Shown piece by piece: positions 7,317 to 14,612 of a stretch of 16,485 nucleotides of DNA. This DNA comes from Pseudobacteriovorax antillogorgiicola (lineage in GTDB: Bacteria; Bdellovibrionota_B; Oligoflexia; Oligoflexales; RGVZ01): positions 1-16,485 of the forward strand of contig CAMDGW010000034.1 in the NCBI GenBank assembly GCA_945897695.1. Direction: 5' to 3'. Within the stretch, counting starts at the first letter, position 1. The number at the start of each line of letters is the position of its first letter. The notes below the pieces were generated by a model. That model worked only from the letters and a program-made list of their open reading frames with translations, ran no database searches and was not told the origin of the DNA. The position numbers were made by a program, and so were the translations under genes.

Positions 7317-7538
7317 ATGGAAAGCATGGAACAAGGAGCAGCTGTGGCTAAGAAAGCAACAAAGAAAAAAGCAACTAAGAAGAAGGCAACTAAAAAGGCT
7401 GCCAAGAAGGCAACTAAAAAAGTAGCTAAGAAAGCAACTAAGAAAGTAGCTAAGAAAGCAACTAAGAAAGTTGCTAAGAAAGCAACCCGTAAAAAGGCTG
7501 CTAAGAAGGCTACGAAGAAGGCCGCCAAGAAGAAGTAA
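7317..7538 (+). CDS. Histone H1-like Lys/Ala-rich DNA-binding protein
   Basis: A 73-residue, extremely basic protein built almost entirely of Lys, Ala, Thr and Val after a short acidic start (MESMEQGAAV). The body is a run of KKAT, KKVA and KKAA units resembling the C-terminal tail of eukaryotic H1 and the bacterial H1-like proteins (Chlamydia Hc1/Hc2, Bordetella BpH1, AlgP tails). Such proteins bind DNA or RNA non-specifically through lysines and help compact the nucleoid; that role is inferred from composition alone. The ATG has an excellent ribosome site, AGGAGG at 7303-7308 with an 8-base spacing. Inside are three 24-bp repeats, so copy number may vary between strains. The gene is monocistronic: its own promoter candidate lies upstream and a strong terminator downstream. 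The alternative start at M4 is less likely. The long opposite-strand frame here is only the reverse complement of the lysine codons. Confidence 0.88.
   Translation: MESMEQGAAVAKKATKKKATKKKATKKAAKKATKKVAKKATKKVAKKATKKVAKKATRKKAAKKATKKAAKKK
7422..7493 (+). repeat. Three tandem 24-bp repeats encoding VAKKATKK
   Basis: Units start at 7422, 7446 and 7470, each beginning GTAGCTAAGAAAGCAACT. The first two are identical over 24 bases; the third diverges near its end and encodes VAKKATRK. The repeats keep frame, so gain or loss of a unit changes the protein by eight residues. Confidence 0.9.
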
Positions 7539-7566
7539 TTCTTCTTGGATTTCCTCTTTGGAAATC
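7525..7566 (+). promoter_or_regulatory. Two abutting hairpins at the stop codon of the histone-like gene
   Basis: Hairpin 1: CCAAGAAGAA (7525-7534) pairs perfectly with TTCTTCTTGG (7539-7548) around the loop GTAA. The loop is a GNRA-type tetraloop in RNA and contains the stop codon TAA at 7536-7538. Hairpin 2: GATTTCC (7548-7554) pairs perfectly with GGAAATC (7560-7566) around TCTTT. The two share base 7548, so they stack or compete. Neither has a full U-tract, and a separate terminator follows. Confidence 0.55.
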
Positions 7567-7576
7567 TTTGAAAATC

Positions 7577-7614
7577 GAGTCCCGCGTGGGTTTCCCCTAC
7601 GCGGGGCTTTTTTT
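7577..7614 (+). terminator. Rho-independent terminator of the histone-like gene
   Basis: The stem CCCGCGT (7581-7587) with ACGCGGG (7599-7605) is extended by AGT/GCT at its base (one G-U pair), has an inner GGG/CCC, and is followed directly by seven T (7608-7614). This is a textbook intrinsic terminator. Confidence 0.92.
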
Positions 7615-7692
7615 ATCAAATTATGTATAAAATTTAGACATTTCAGCCCTATATCTATTGAAACGAATGAACAATGTTGGCATAACGAGTAG

Positions 7693-7732
7693 CTCGTTTC
7701 TAACAATATGCTCGTCAAAGAACTCGTTTCTA
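7693..7732 (+). repeat. Direct repeat CTCGTTTCTA, 30 bp apart, before the pyrophosphatase
   Basis: The 10-mer CTCGTTTCTA occurs at 7693-7702 and again at 7723-7732; the second copy runs into the AGGAGG ribosome site (7732-7737). A partial CTCGT lies between them. The 30-bp spacing is close to three helical turns, which would suit a dimeric regulator or a leader element. It could also be chance. Confidence 0.35.
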
Positions 7733-7742
7733 GGAGGTTCCG

Positions 7743-9881
7743 GTGGTTTCTGTTGTGGGAATAATTGCGGGATGCGCAATTCTGGCTCTGATCGTTGCTG
7801 CGTTTTACGCTGTGAAAGTGAACTCATTAAAGCTTACGGCGGCTGATATTGGAGCCTCCGAAGACGTTGTCATTCGTCTCCGCGAAATTTCGGATGCGAT
7901 TGCCGAAGGCGCAATGGCTTTTCTTAGTCAGGAGTACAAATTCGTAGGAATATTTGCTGTAGCATTTGCAGTTGTTATTGCCTTAGCTTTGGATAATCCA
8001 GCAACCGTTGGAGTCAATGAGGGCGTATATAGCGCAGCGGCATTTATTATTGGCGCAGCAATTTCGAGCGTTTGTGCCTTCCTTGGAATGAAGATTGCAA
8101 CACTGGGTAACGTACGTACGACAGTGGCGGCTCGGCGTAGCATTACGGACGCTTTCAGAGTGGCATTTCAATCTGGTGCGGTCATGGGATTCGGTCTCAC
8201 TGGTTTGGCAGTCCTCGGACTTCTTTTGGTTGTGGTTGTCTTTGATAGCATGCTGGCTTCGGCTGGTATCGAAAGACATTACATTATGGAAATGGTCGCC
8301 GGATTTGGTCTTGGCGGATCTACGGTTGCTCTGTTTGGCCGTGTTGGCGGTGGTATTTATACCAAAGCAGCTGACGTTGGCGCTGACCTTGTAGGTAAAG
8401 TAGAAGCTGGAATTCCCGAAGATGATCCGCGTAATCCTGCTGTGATTGCAGATAATGTTGGCGATAATGTTGGTGACATTGCTGGTATGGGAGCTGACCT
8501 GTTTGGATCGTGCGCTGAGGCGACTTGTGCCGCCCTTGTGATTGGAGCAACCTCGGCGGCATTGTCCGGCGATTTGAATACGCTTCTTTATCCGTTACTT
8601 GTCAGTGCAATCGGTATCCCAGTTTGTCTGTTGACCGCATTTTTCGCGCGACTGAAGCCAGATGCAACCCAAGTTGAGCCAACCTTGCGCGGTCAGCTGA
8701 TTATCTCAACGTTGTTGATGACCATCGCTCTTTATTTTGTGACGGGTCAAGTTCTTCCTGAGTCATTCAACATTGGCACACTTACTGTGACCAGCGACAA
8801 AGCACTTTATTCAGTCCTAGCCGGCCTCTGGTCGGGTCTTTTAATTGGCTACATGACTGAGGTCTATACATCTCACGGCTTCAAACACGTTCGTCGAGTC
8901 GCTGCCGCATCTGACAAAGGCCCAGCGATTAACATTATTTATGGCCTGTCCCTTGGGTACGAGTCGGCTGTAGTTCCCGTTATTGCGATTGCTGTGACAA
9001 CCTACGCCGCCTGGACCATGGCTGGGATGTACGGTATCGCGCTGTCAGCAATTGGTATGATTTCCACGATTGCAACAGGGCTAACGATTGACGCATATGG
9101 TCCGGTTTCCGATAACGCGGGCGGTATTGCGGAGATGGCTGGACTTGGTAAAGAAATCCGTGACCGTACGGACCTTCTCGACGCAGCCGGCAATACAACG
9201 GCAGCGATTGGGAAAGGTTTTGCAATTGGTTCAGCGGTATTGACGGCTTTGGCGCTGTTTGCAGCTTTCCTAACCCGTGCAAACTTCCAGTCCCTTAACA
9301 TGCTAACACCAATGGTATTTGCTGGCTTATTTGTGGGTGGCGTACTGCCATTCCTATTCACAGCTCAGACGATGCTTGCCGTAGGGCGTGCAGCGGAAGG
9401 CATGATTCACGAAGTTCGTCGTCAGTTCCGTGAAATCCCTGGCCTCTTGGAAGGCAAAGCTCGTCCTGACTATCGCAGTTGTGTGGCGATTTCGACGACA
9501 TCAGCCTTAAAGGAGATGATAGCGCCCGCAATCCTTGTAATCTTCTCGCCAATTTTGGTGGGTGTCGTATTTGGTGTTGAAGCACTTGCCGGCGTTCTTG
9601 CAGGCTCCCTCATTTCTGGAGTCGTCATGGCTCTTTCTACCTCCAATTCCGGTGGCGGTTGGGACAACGCAAAGAAGTATATCGAGAAAAATGAAGGAAA
9701 AGGCACCGATAAGCATAAGGCCGCAGTGGTCGGAGACACCGTGGGAGATCCATTTAAGGATACCTCCGGCCCATCTCTAAACATCCTTATGAAGCTCATG
9801 GCAATCATAAGTCTTGTTTTTGTGCCATTCTTTGAATCTGCCCACAAATGGTTGATGGCTGCAGTGGGGCTGGCTCAGTGA
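7743..9881 (+). CDS. hppA: Membrane pyrophosphatase, predicted K+-dependent H+ pump
   Basis: A 712-residue polytopic inner-membrane protein that couples hydrolysis of pyrophosphate to ion export. The substrate site is complete: DVGADLVGKVE (211-221) and NPAVIADNVGDNVGDIAG (231-248), and towards the C-terminus DNAKKYIEKN and GDTVGDPFKDTSGPS, whose Asp and Lys residues hold Mg-pyrophosphate. Two known subtype markers can be read. GNTTAAIG (483-490) has Ala at 487 and Gly at 490, as in K+-dependent enzymes; K+-independent ones carry Lys and Thr. ADLFGSCAEATCAAL places the semi-conserved Glu at 259, as in plant vacuolar H+-pumps, rather than four residues earlier as in Na+-pumps. The GTG start follows AGGAGG by five bases. 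Length is normal for the family. The gene stands alone between two intrinsic terminators and probably salvages energy from biosynthetic pyrophosphate. Confidence 0.96.
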   Translation: MVSVVGIIAGCAILALIVAAFYAVKVNSLKLTAADIGASEDVVIRLREISDAIAEGAMAFLSQEYKFVGIFAVAFAVVIALALDNPATVGVNEGVYSAAAFIIGAAISSVCAFLGMKIATLGNVRTTVAARRSITDAFRVAFQSGAVMGFGLTGLAVLGLLLVVVVFDSMLASAGIERHYIMEMVAGFGLGGSTVALFGRVGGGIYTKAADVGADLVGKVEAGIPEDDPRNPAVIADNVGDNVGDIAGMGADLFGSCAEATCAALVIGATSAALSGDLNTLLYPLLVSAIGIPVCLLTAFFARLKPDATQVEPTLRGQLIISTLLMTIALYFVTGQVLPESFNIGTLTVTSDKALYSVLAGLWSGLLIGYMTEVYTSHGFKHVRRVAAASDKGPAINIIYGLSLGYESAVVPVIAIAVTTYAAWTMAGMYGIALSAIGMISTIATGLTIDAYGPVSDNAGGIAEMAGLGKEIRDRTDLLDAAGNTTAAIGKGFAIGSAVLTALALFAAFLTRANFQSLNMLTPMVFAGLFVGGVLPFLFTAQTMLAVGRAAEGMIHEVRRQFREIPGLLEGKARPDYRSCVAISTTSALKEMIAPAILVIFSPILVGVVFGVEALAGVLAGSLISGVVMALSTSNSGGGWDNAKKYIEKNEGKGTDKHKAAVVGDTVGDPFKDTSGPSLNILMKLMAIISLVFVPFFESAHKWLMAAVGLAQ

Positions 9882-9918
9882 TAGACTAGCGACGTGTACC
9901 TTGTATGCGTCTTCCATT

Positions 9919-9957
9919 AAAAAGGGGATTCGTACGTTGGTACGGGTCCCTTTTTTT
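9919..9957 (+). terminator. Long intrinsic terminator after hppA
   Basis: A nearly continuous 17-pair stem: AAAAAGGGGA (9919-9928) faces TCCCTTTTTT (9947-9956), and within it CGTAC (9931-9935) pairs with GTACG (9940-9944) around GTTG. It has a T-tract on the right and an A-tract on the left, so it could in principle terminate in both directions. It begins about 37 bases after the hppA stop codon. Confidence 0.92.
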
Positions 9958-9983
9958 GGGCTGTCTGCTTGGAAGGATTTGTC

Positions 9984-10475
9984 ATGTCGATAAGAATTTA
10001 TGTCACCGGTGGAACATTCGATAAAGAGTACAACGAAATTGACGGGAAACTTTATTTCAAGGACTCTCATATCAACGAGCTCTTGCAGCTTGGACGCTGT
10101 AAAGTCCCCTACATTCAGACAACCCTCATGATGATTGATAGCCTTGAAATGGGTGATGGTGAACGTCAGACCATTTTAGATAATTGCCGGCGATGCACCG
10201 AAGATCAGATCATCATTACTCACGGGACTGACACCATGGTCGAAACAGCCAAAGTATTGGGTGCGGCAAATTTACCAAAAACTATTGTGATGACCGGGGC
10301 TATGATTCCCTTTAAATTTGGGAGTTCTGATGGTTTGTTTAACATGGGGTGTGCCCTTGGTTTTGTGCAGTCCCTTTCCAAAGGTGTCTACGTTGTGATG
10401 AATGGTCGCGTATTTACTTGGGACAACGTTAGAAAGAATCGTAAGATTGGGGAATTTGAAGAACTTTCCCAGTGA
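9984..10475 (+). CDS. Single-domain asparaginase-like protein
   Basis: A 163-residue protein corresponding to only the N-terminal catalytic domain of type I/II L-asparaginases. The first nucleophile motif is YVTGGTFDKEYNE near the N-terminus. The second is ITHGTDTMVETA, with the Thr-Asp pair. MTGAMIPFKFGSSDGLFN follows, with the Lys that completes the catalytic triad. The usual C-terminal domain of about 150 residues is missing, but the sequence ends cleanly and small proteins of this size exist as a family, so this is probably not a truncation. The start is ATG 9984, with GGAAGGA six bases upstream; a TTG at 9969 in frame is rejected because it precedes that ribosome site. The CDS starts 26 bases after the hppA terminator and I see no promoter, so expression may depend on read-through. 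Actual substrate unknown. Confidence 0.85.
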   Translation: MSIRIYVTGGTFDKEYNEIDGKLYFKDSHINELLQLGRCKVPYIQTTLMMIDSLEMGDGERQTILDNCRRCTEDQIIITHGTDTMVETAKVLGAANLPKTIVMTGAMIPFKFGSSDGLFNMGCALGFVQSLSKGVYVVMNGRVFTWDNVRKNRKIGEFEELSQ

Positions 10476-10493
10476 TTATGGTCATCTCCATGT

Positions 10494-10531
10494 CTTGGCT
10501 GAGTCTATGATTCTTTTAAATGTCAGCCAGG
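10494..10531. other. Inverted repeat between convergent genes
   Basis: CTTGGCTGA (10494-10502) pairs with TCAGCCAGG (10523-10531), with one G-U pair and a 20-base loop, in the 126-base gap between the asparaginase-like and OsmC genes, which converge. No T-tract follows on either strand, so it is at best a weak terminator. Nothing else is evident in this gap. Confidence 0.3.
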
Positions 10532-10601
10532 TTGGATGGGCATGCTGTTCAAAAGATTGCGATACTATGACCGTAATTTATCGGTGATAAAGTCCTAGGG
10601 G

Positions 10602-11051
10602 TCAAATTTGAAAGTCTGCCGTTCCTTTGCCAACTTCCGAGCCATTTAAAATGACTGAATAATGGATGGGCGAAACTTTGTAGACCATGGCACTGACGCC
10701 ACAAAACTTTGTCAGACTTTGATGCACGGCGTCATTTAGTACTTCAGCAGAAAGATTTTTACCGGTGGCTTCAAAGGTCACATGTATTGCAATAAAAACC
10801 CGAGGGTGGTCTTTACGGGGCTCAGCATCTCCTCGGATAACAAGGCTGTAAGCATCATCCATCTTGTTTTTCTTAAGAATGGCAGCGACGTCCATACCCG
10901 AGCATCCAATGATGGATGCCAGCATCATCTCTTTTGGTGAGGGGCCCAGATTGTCACCGCCCGCGGCAACCTGCGTATCCATCATAAATTTATGATTACG
11001 AATGCTCGTTTCAAATGCAGATTTACCAGTGAATTTGATTTCGGCTTTCAT
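10602..11051 (-). CDS. OsmC/Ohr-family protein, YhfA-like
   Basis: A 149-residue protein of the OsmC fold. The two conserved cysteines are present: C50 in ASIIGCSGMDVAAILKK and C117 in LTKFCGVSAMVYKVSP. In OsmC and Ohr enzymes these reduce organic hydroperoxides; the spacing and the 'GCSGMDV...FCGVSAMV' pattern are closer to the less understood YhfA branch, so peroxidase activity is likely but unproven. It lacks a signal peptide and is cytoplasmic. The ATG overlaps the stop of the upstream lipoprotein gene by one base (TAATG), with AGGA six bases before the start, implying translational coupling. It is the last gene of the PBP1A operon, an unexpected partner for cell-wall genes unless the link is only shared stress expression. 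Confidence 0.88.
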   Translation of the reverse strand: MKAEIKFTGKSAFETSIRNHKFMMDTQVAAGGDNLGPSPKEMMLASIIGCSGMDVAAILKKNKMDDAYSLVIRGDAEPRKDHPRVFIAIHVTFEATGKNLSAEVLNDAVHQSLTKFCGVSAMVYKVSPIHYSVILNGSEVGKGTADFQI

Positions 11052-12442
11052 TAAAGTTCCTTTATGGTCTCGCCGCTAACTTCGAACATGAATACCGGCC
11101 AGCTACTTTCGCGCTGCACATCAAAAGCAAGTTCAGTTTTTGGAAAATAGCTGTCCCAGCTATTGCGCGTTGACTGTAGACGCTTGGCAATCTGATGTCT
11201 GTTAACACCAAAACGCGCAGCCTGGACCCCAAGGGTTGCTAGTCTGTGGCCAATAATTTGATAATCAATCCGACTTGCTGCCTGTGCTGTTGTGAAATAC
11301 TCGCTGTCAGTGATTGGTGTCTCGATGCGGTCCGGAAGGTTTTGATAGCTTCCGATAAAGTCCACAAAAATTGCGCCCTGGAGTAAGTCATCTCGAGGAA
11401 CCACCAGCGCAGGTGAGCGCCACTGTTGGTTGCCAGCAAATAAAGTGGGTGTCGAGGGTAATGATGTTCCGATTATATTGACGATATGTCGAACCATCCT
11501 AAAGTTATCAAGAATTAAAACTGCCGGACGGCCAGAGGCGGAGCCAATTCTTCCAAGCTGGGATTTGACCGCCGACAAAATGGATTCGGGCTTATCGGGA
11601 TTATATGTCCGCTCAGAATAATTGATTCGATCATTACTTAAGCCGCGCATGAGATGAAAAAGTTCAAGATTTGCATTTTGGGGATAGAATACAAACGCGT
11701 CCTTCACCCCTTGAGTCTTGAAGGTATCCACAAGCCTGTTGGCAAGACGTTTCAGCGGTGGATAGACGCGCATGGATTGAATCGTTTTACCAAGCGGTGC
11801 GTTAGCGCTGACCAATAGCACCGGTGTCTGTGTCTGGTCTGCCATCTGGGATAATGCACTGGCGTGTTCCGGTGAAAGCCCGCCCACGATCATTGCGACC
11901 CTATCCATGTGAATGAGCTGAGCTGCAGCTTTTAGAGCGTCGTCACGATTACGCTCAACACGGCGAACAAGTACCGCGTTGTCAGGATTGTACCCCTCTC
12001 GTCTGAACTCACTGCGAACCTGATCAAGAATCGTTTGCAGTGCCGCTTCACTGCCTCCGGCAGGTGGAAGGATAAACGCGATACGACGGGTCTTGGCTGA
12101 AAAGATATCTTCAAATACGCTTAGTATTTCTCCGCGCTTTTTGAATGAGCGACAATCCCTAATTCTAAAACCTGCAATCAATGCGGGCCACTTCATAAGT
12201 TTACGTTGCTCCACTGTGAGCGGAGCAAGCGATGCTTCGAGAGACGGCGTTATTTTGGCAACCGCGGCTTCACAGTGTTCAATAGATCTGTAATGCCGAG
12301 GAGTTAGATCTATTGCCTCGATCGATCCGGAGCTATTGATAATTTCAATACTAGAAGTCGTTCCGATGATCGCACATCCCGTTGCCCCGACGGCAATGGC
12401 TAACCAAAGCATTGTCGCAAATAGTCCTTTTTTAGTTGCCAA
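11051..12442 (-). CDS. Lipoprotein with periplasmic-binding fold, PBP-activator-like (LpoA/LppC type)
   Basis: A 463-residue exported lipoprotein. The N-terminus MATKKGLFATMLWLAIAVGATGC has a basic start, a hydrophobic core and a lipobox ATG-C with the lipidated Cys at 23. Residues about 130-420 look like a type I periplasmic-binding fold: RRIAFILPPAGG, then MIVGGLSPEHASALSQMAD, then TPVLLVSANAP, as in LpoA C-terminal domains and branched-chain amino-acid binding proteins. The N-terminal 100 residues may be a helical module. The TTG start at 12442 follows GGGAG by seven bases; that site lies inside the last codons of the PBP1A gene, and the two genes overlap by 11 bases. LpoA of gammaproteobacteria is an outer-membrane lipoprotein that stimulates PBP1A. 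The overlap with a PBP1A gene makes an analogous role attractive. The fold is moderately clear, the function is inferred from context, and an ABC-type solute-binding role remains possible. Confidence 0.72.
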   Translation of the reverse strand: MATKKGLFATMLWLAIAVGATGCAIIGTTSSIEIINSSGSIEAIDLTPRHYRSIEHCEAAVAKITPSLEASLAPLTVEQRKLMKWPALIAGFRIRDCRSFKKRGEILSVFEDIFSAKTRRIAFILPPAGGSEAALQTILDQVRSEFRREGYNPDNAVLVRRVERNRDDALKAAAQLIHMDRVAMIVGGLSPEHASALSQMADQTQTPVLLVSANAPLGKTIQSMRVYPPLKRLANRLVDTFKTQGVKDAFVFYPQNANLELFHLMRGLSNDRINYSERTYNPDKPESILSAVKSQLGRIGSASGRPAVLILDNFRMVRHIVNIIGTSLPSTPTLFAGNQQWRSPALVVPRDDLLQGAIFVDFIGSYQNLPDRIETPITDSEYFTTAQAASRIDYQIIGHRLATLGVQAARFGVNRHQIAKRLQSTRNSWDSYFPKTELAFDVQRESSWPVFMFEVSGETIKEL

Positions 12443-14480
12443 GCTTTAACTCCCGGTAACTGCCATTATCTTGCTTCAGAGCTCGGATATCTTCAGCCGC
12501 CTGTGATTTCCGCGGTAGTCGACCCTTTGGGAAAAGAGCTACCACGCCGATGTCAGCTGGAACTCCATAATCAAGGTCGATGGATACTGCAGTTAGGTTT
12601 TCCGGAACTGGCCATGGATCGGTGGGAAGGCCATTGGCAACTAATGTTTCCATGAACTGTCTCCAGATCGGCAGTGCCAAAGCAGAACCGCTTGCAGCGT
12701 CCCCAAGTGAAGAGTTTCCATCACCACCAACCCAAGTAGTCGCTACAATTGTGCGTGTAAACCCAGCGAACCAATTGTCACGTGAATCGTCCGACGTGCC
12801 CGTTTTACCTGCGGCATAGCTGCCCATTCCGGCCACGGCAGCGCCTGTTCCACTTGTCAGCACAGCCTGTAATCCAGAACGCATAAGGGAAGCGATCTCA
12901 GGTGCGAGAGCTTGAATGGGAGGATTTGATTCTGATTTGTACTCGTAAAGCACTTGCCCCTGGCGGTCTTCAATTTTCAATACTGCATAGGATTCAAGGC
13001 GCGTTCCGTCATTAGCCAGGGTTCTATATATGGCATCCACGTCGAGCATCGTTGAGCTAAATCCTCCGATGGCGACACCAGTTTCTGGTGGCATCTCGGA
13101 TTTGACGCCCATGGATTGAGCCCTTTCAATGACATTTTTGATCCCATATTTTTGTGCAAGACTGACTACCGGCGTGTTCATCGATTTGGCAAGGGCTTTG
13201 AGCAGAGTGACTTCCGTCATGTCATCCCCCTTGTGATTCTTTGGTCTGAATCCTCGCACGTCGATCGGACTCACAAACACAAGATCGGCCCAGGTCATTC
13301 CTTTTTCGAGTGCCAAAGTGAATACCACTGGCTTAAACGCTGAGCCGGGGGAGCGCCTCGCTGCGATGGTGCGGTTAAACTGTGATTCACGGAAGTTGCG
13401 TCCACCAACCATAGCAACAATGGCCCCTGTTTTAGGGTCAGAGGCAAGCAAAGCGGATTCAACGCGTTCAGGTTGCTTGCGTTTAGGATTCTTGTTTATC
13501 TGCTCCTGGAGTCCGAGTAGAGGGGCTGTGTTGTCAGCAACGGCACGGTTGGCAGCTTCCTGAAATGCCTTATCCAGAGTTGTTGTGATTTTATAGCCCT
13601 TATCGTTCAGCATGAGCTCGTCATCGCCGAGAAGTCTTTCTACCTCTGTCCTGATCCATGAAACAAAGTGCGGTGCGACAGTCTCATTAACTGGAGTCCA
13701 AGGCTTAAACTCTAGTGACTGTTTTCTGGCGGCTGCAACATCTCCCGACAGTCCAAGTTTTGATGCTTCGAGCGCGTCGAGAACAATTCTTTGTCGTTTT
13801 ATGGCAGCAGATGGGTTTTTGTGTGGGTCATAGAGGCTTGGGGCCTGAAAAAGGCCAGCCAGCAAGGCGCATTCTGCCAGTGTCAATTGTTCAACAGGTT
13901 TTCCGAAGTAGACACGAGATGCTGCCCCTACTCCGTAAGCGCCGTGACCCATGTACATGGTATTGAGGTAGAGCTCGAGAATCCGCTCTTTGGATAGATT
14001 TTTTTCAACGTAGTAGGAGAGAATGATTTCCCTAAGTTTTCTGGAAACCTTCTTTTCGCGGGTCAGCAGGTAGTTTTTCACTAGCTGCATTGTGATGGTC
14101 GAGCCGCCTTGTTTCATCCGGCCAGACGTAGCGACGCTCAAAAAGGCTCGACCGATAGATTTCCAGTTGACGCCCTCGTGTTCAAAAAATTTGCGATCTT
14201 CAATAGCAAGGAGCGAGTTGACCATGGCTTTTGGAATTTTATCCAGCGGGGCATGAATATGATAAAAACTATAGTATTCACCGATTTTGTTTCCGGATCG
14301 GTCAAAAACAACGGAGTTGTCTGGAATAATGGCAGCCGTCAGCTTTGCGATCTGCTCCTGTTCGCTTTCGAATACGCCCTCAGACCATAGGTACCCTGCT
14401 GCAGCGAGGATCCCTGCAAGAGAAAGGCCTAAAATAATTGTAAAAAAGCCGGCCCGTGTGCGGCGGATTGGAGACGTCAT
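12432..14480 (-). CDS. Class A penicillin-binding protein 1A (transglycosylase/transpeptidase)
   Basis: A bifunctional peptidoglycan synthase of 682 residues anchored in the inner membrane by one N-terminal helix (about 12-32). The GT51 domain shows AIEDRKFFEHEG with catalytic E94, the loop QGGSTITMQLVKN (124-136) and RILELYLNTMYMGHGAYGV. The transpeptidase domain has SPGSAFKP with nucleophile S380 in SxxK, KSMNTPV with the SxN motif (433-435), and AGKTGTSDDSRDNWFAG with KTG (559-561). All catalytic elements are intact. I place the start at ATG 14480, preceded by GAGAGG at a short spacing of about four bases, rather than at an in-frame TTG 60 bases earlier (14540); this leaves a short basic cytoplasmic tail, MTSPIRRTRAGFF. 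The protein is shorter than E. coli PBP1A and may lack its extra OB-like insert. It is the first gene of the operon with the activator-like lipoprotein and the OsmC gene. Family certain; the 1A subtype likely. Confidence 0.95.
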   Translation of the reverse strand: MTSPIRRTRAGFFTIILGLSLAGILAAAGYLWSEGVFESEQEQIAKLTAAIIPDNSVVFDRSGNKIGEYYSFYHIHAPLDKIPKAMVNSLLAIEDRKFFEHEGVNWKSIGRAFLSVATSGRMKQGGSTITMQLVKNYLLTREKKVSRKLREIILSYYVEKNLSKERILELYLNTMYMGHGAYGVGAASRVYFGKPVEQLTLAECALLAGLFQAPSLYDPHKNPSAAIKRQRIVLDALEASKLGLSGDVAAARKQSLEFKPWTPVNETVAPHFVSWIRTEVERLLGDDELMLNDKGYKITTTLDKAFQEAANRAVADNTAPLLGLQEQINKNPKRKQPERVESALLASDPKTGAIVAMVGGRNFRESQFNRTIAARRSPGSAFKPVVFTLALEKGMTWADLVFVSPIDVRGFRPKNHKGDDMTEVTLLKALAKSMNTPVVSLAQKYGIKNVIERAQSMGVKSEMPPETGVAIGGFSSTMLDVDAIYRTLANDGTRLESYAVLKIEDRQGQVLYEYKSESNPPIQALAPEIASLMRSGLQAVLTSGTGAAVAGMGSYAAGKTGTSDDSRDNWFAGFTRTIVATTWVGGDGNSSLGDAASGSALALPIWRQFMETLVANGLPTDPWPVPENLTAVSIDLDYGVPADIGVVALFPKGRLPRKSQAAEDIRALKQDNGSYRELKLGN

Positions 14481-14612
14481 TGTTCCTCTCAATTCAAAGG
14501 TCGGCACTATAACATCTAAGCCCTCGATTAAAAAGAACAAATTTGATAGGCATGATGTCTTTCCTGTGTTTATATAGAGAGACGGTGAAGATCAATTTAA
14601 CCAGGGGTTCCA
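14481..14612. promoter_or_regulatory. Shared divergent promoter region of the PBP1A operon and the barrel gene
   Basis: Only 132 bases separate two divergent start codons, so both promoters must lie here or inside the genes. The self-complementary TATATA at 14571-14576 could serve as -10 on either strand. On the minus strand, TATAAA just downstream of a TTGATC gives a spacing of only 15. On the plus strand, TTGATA at 14543-14548 is about 20-22 bases away. Neither is ideal. Confidence 0.3.

Noticed and set aside
7422..7493. CRISPR-like or satellite repeat
   Set aside because: The repeats are contiguous, in frame and coding, with no spacers.
7122..7718. A 198-codon minus-strand frame rich in Leu, Ser, Phe and Cys across the histone-like gene
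   Set aside because: It is the reverse complement of AAG/GCT lysine-alanine repeats and of the terminator; its composition is an artefact and it has no ribosome site.
8980..9361. Minus-strand frames of 100-119 codons inside hppA
   Set aside because: They are shadows of a well-conserved membrane protein gene on the other strand.
9969..9983. A TTG start for the asparaginase-like gene
   Set aside because: It lies before the GGAAGGA ribosome site that serves the ATG at 9984.
14481..14540. An upstream TTG start for PBP1A adding 20 residues
   Set aside because: The ATG at 14480 has a ribosome site and gives a normal short cytoplasmic tail; the extension would use up half of the divergent promoter region.
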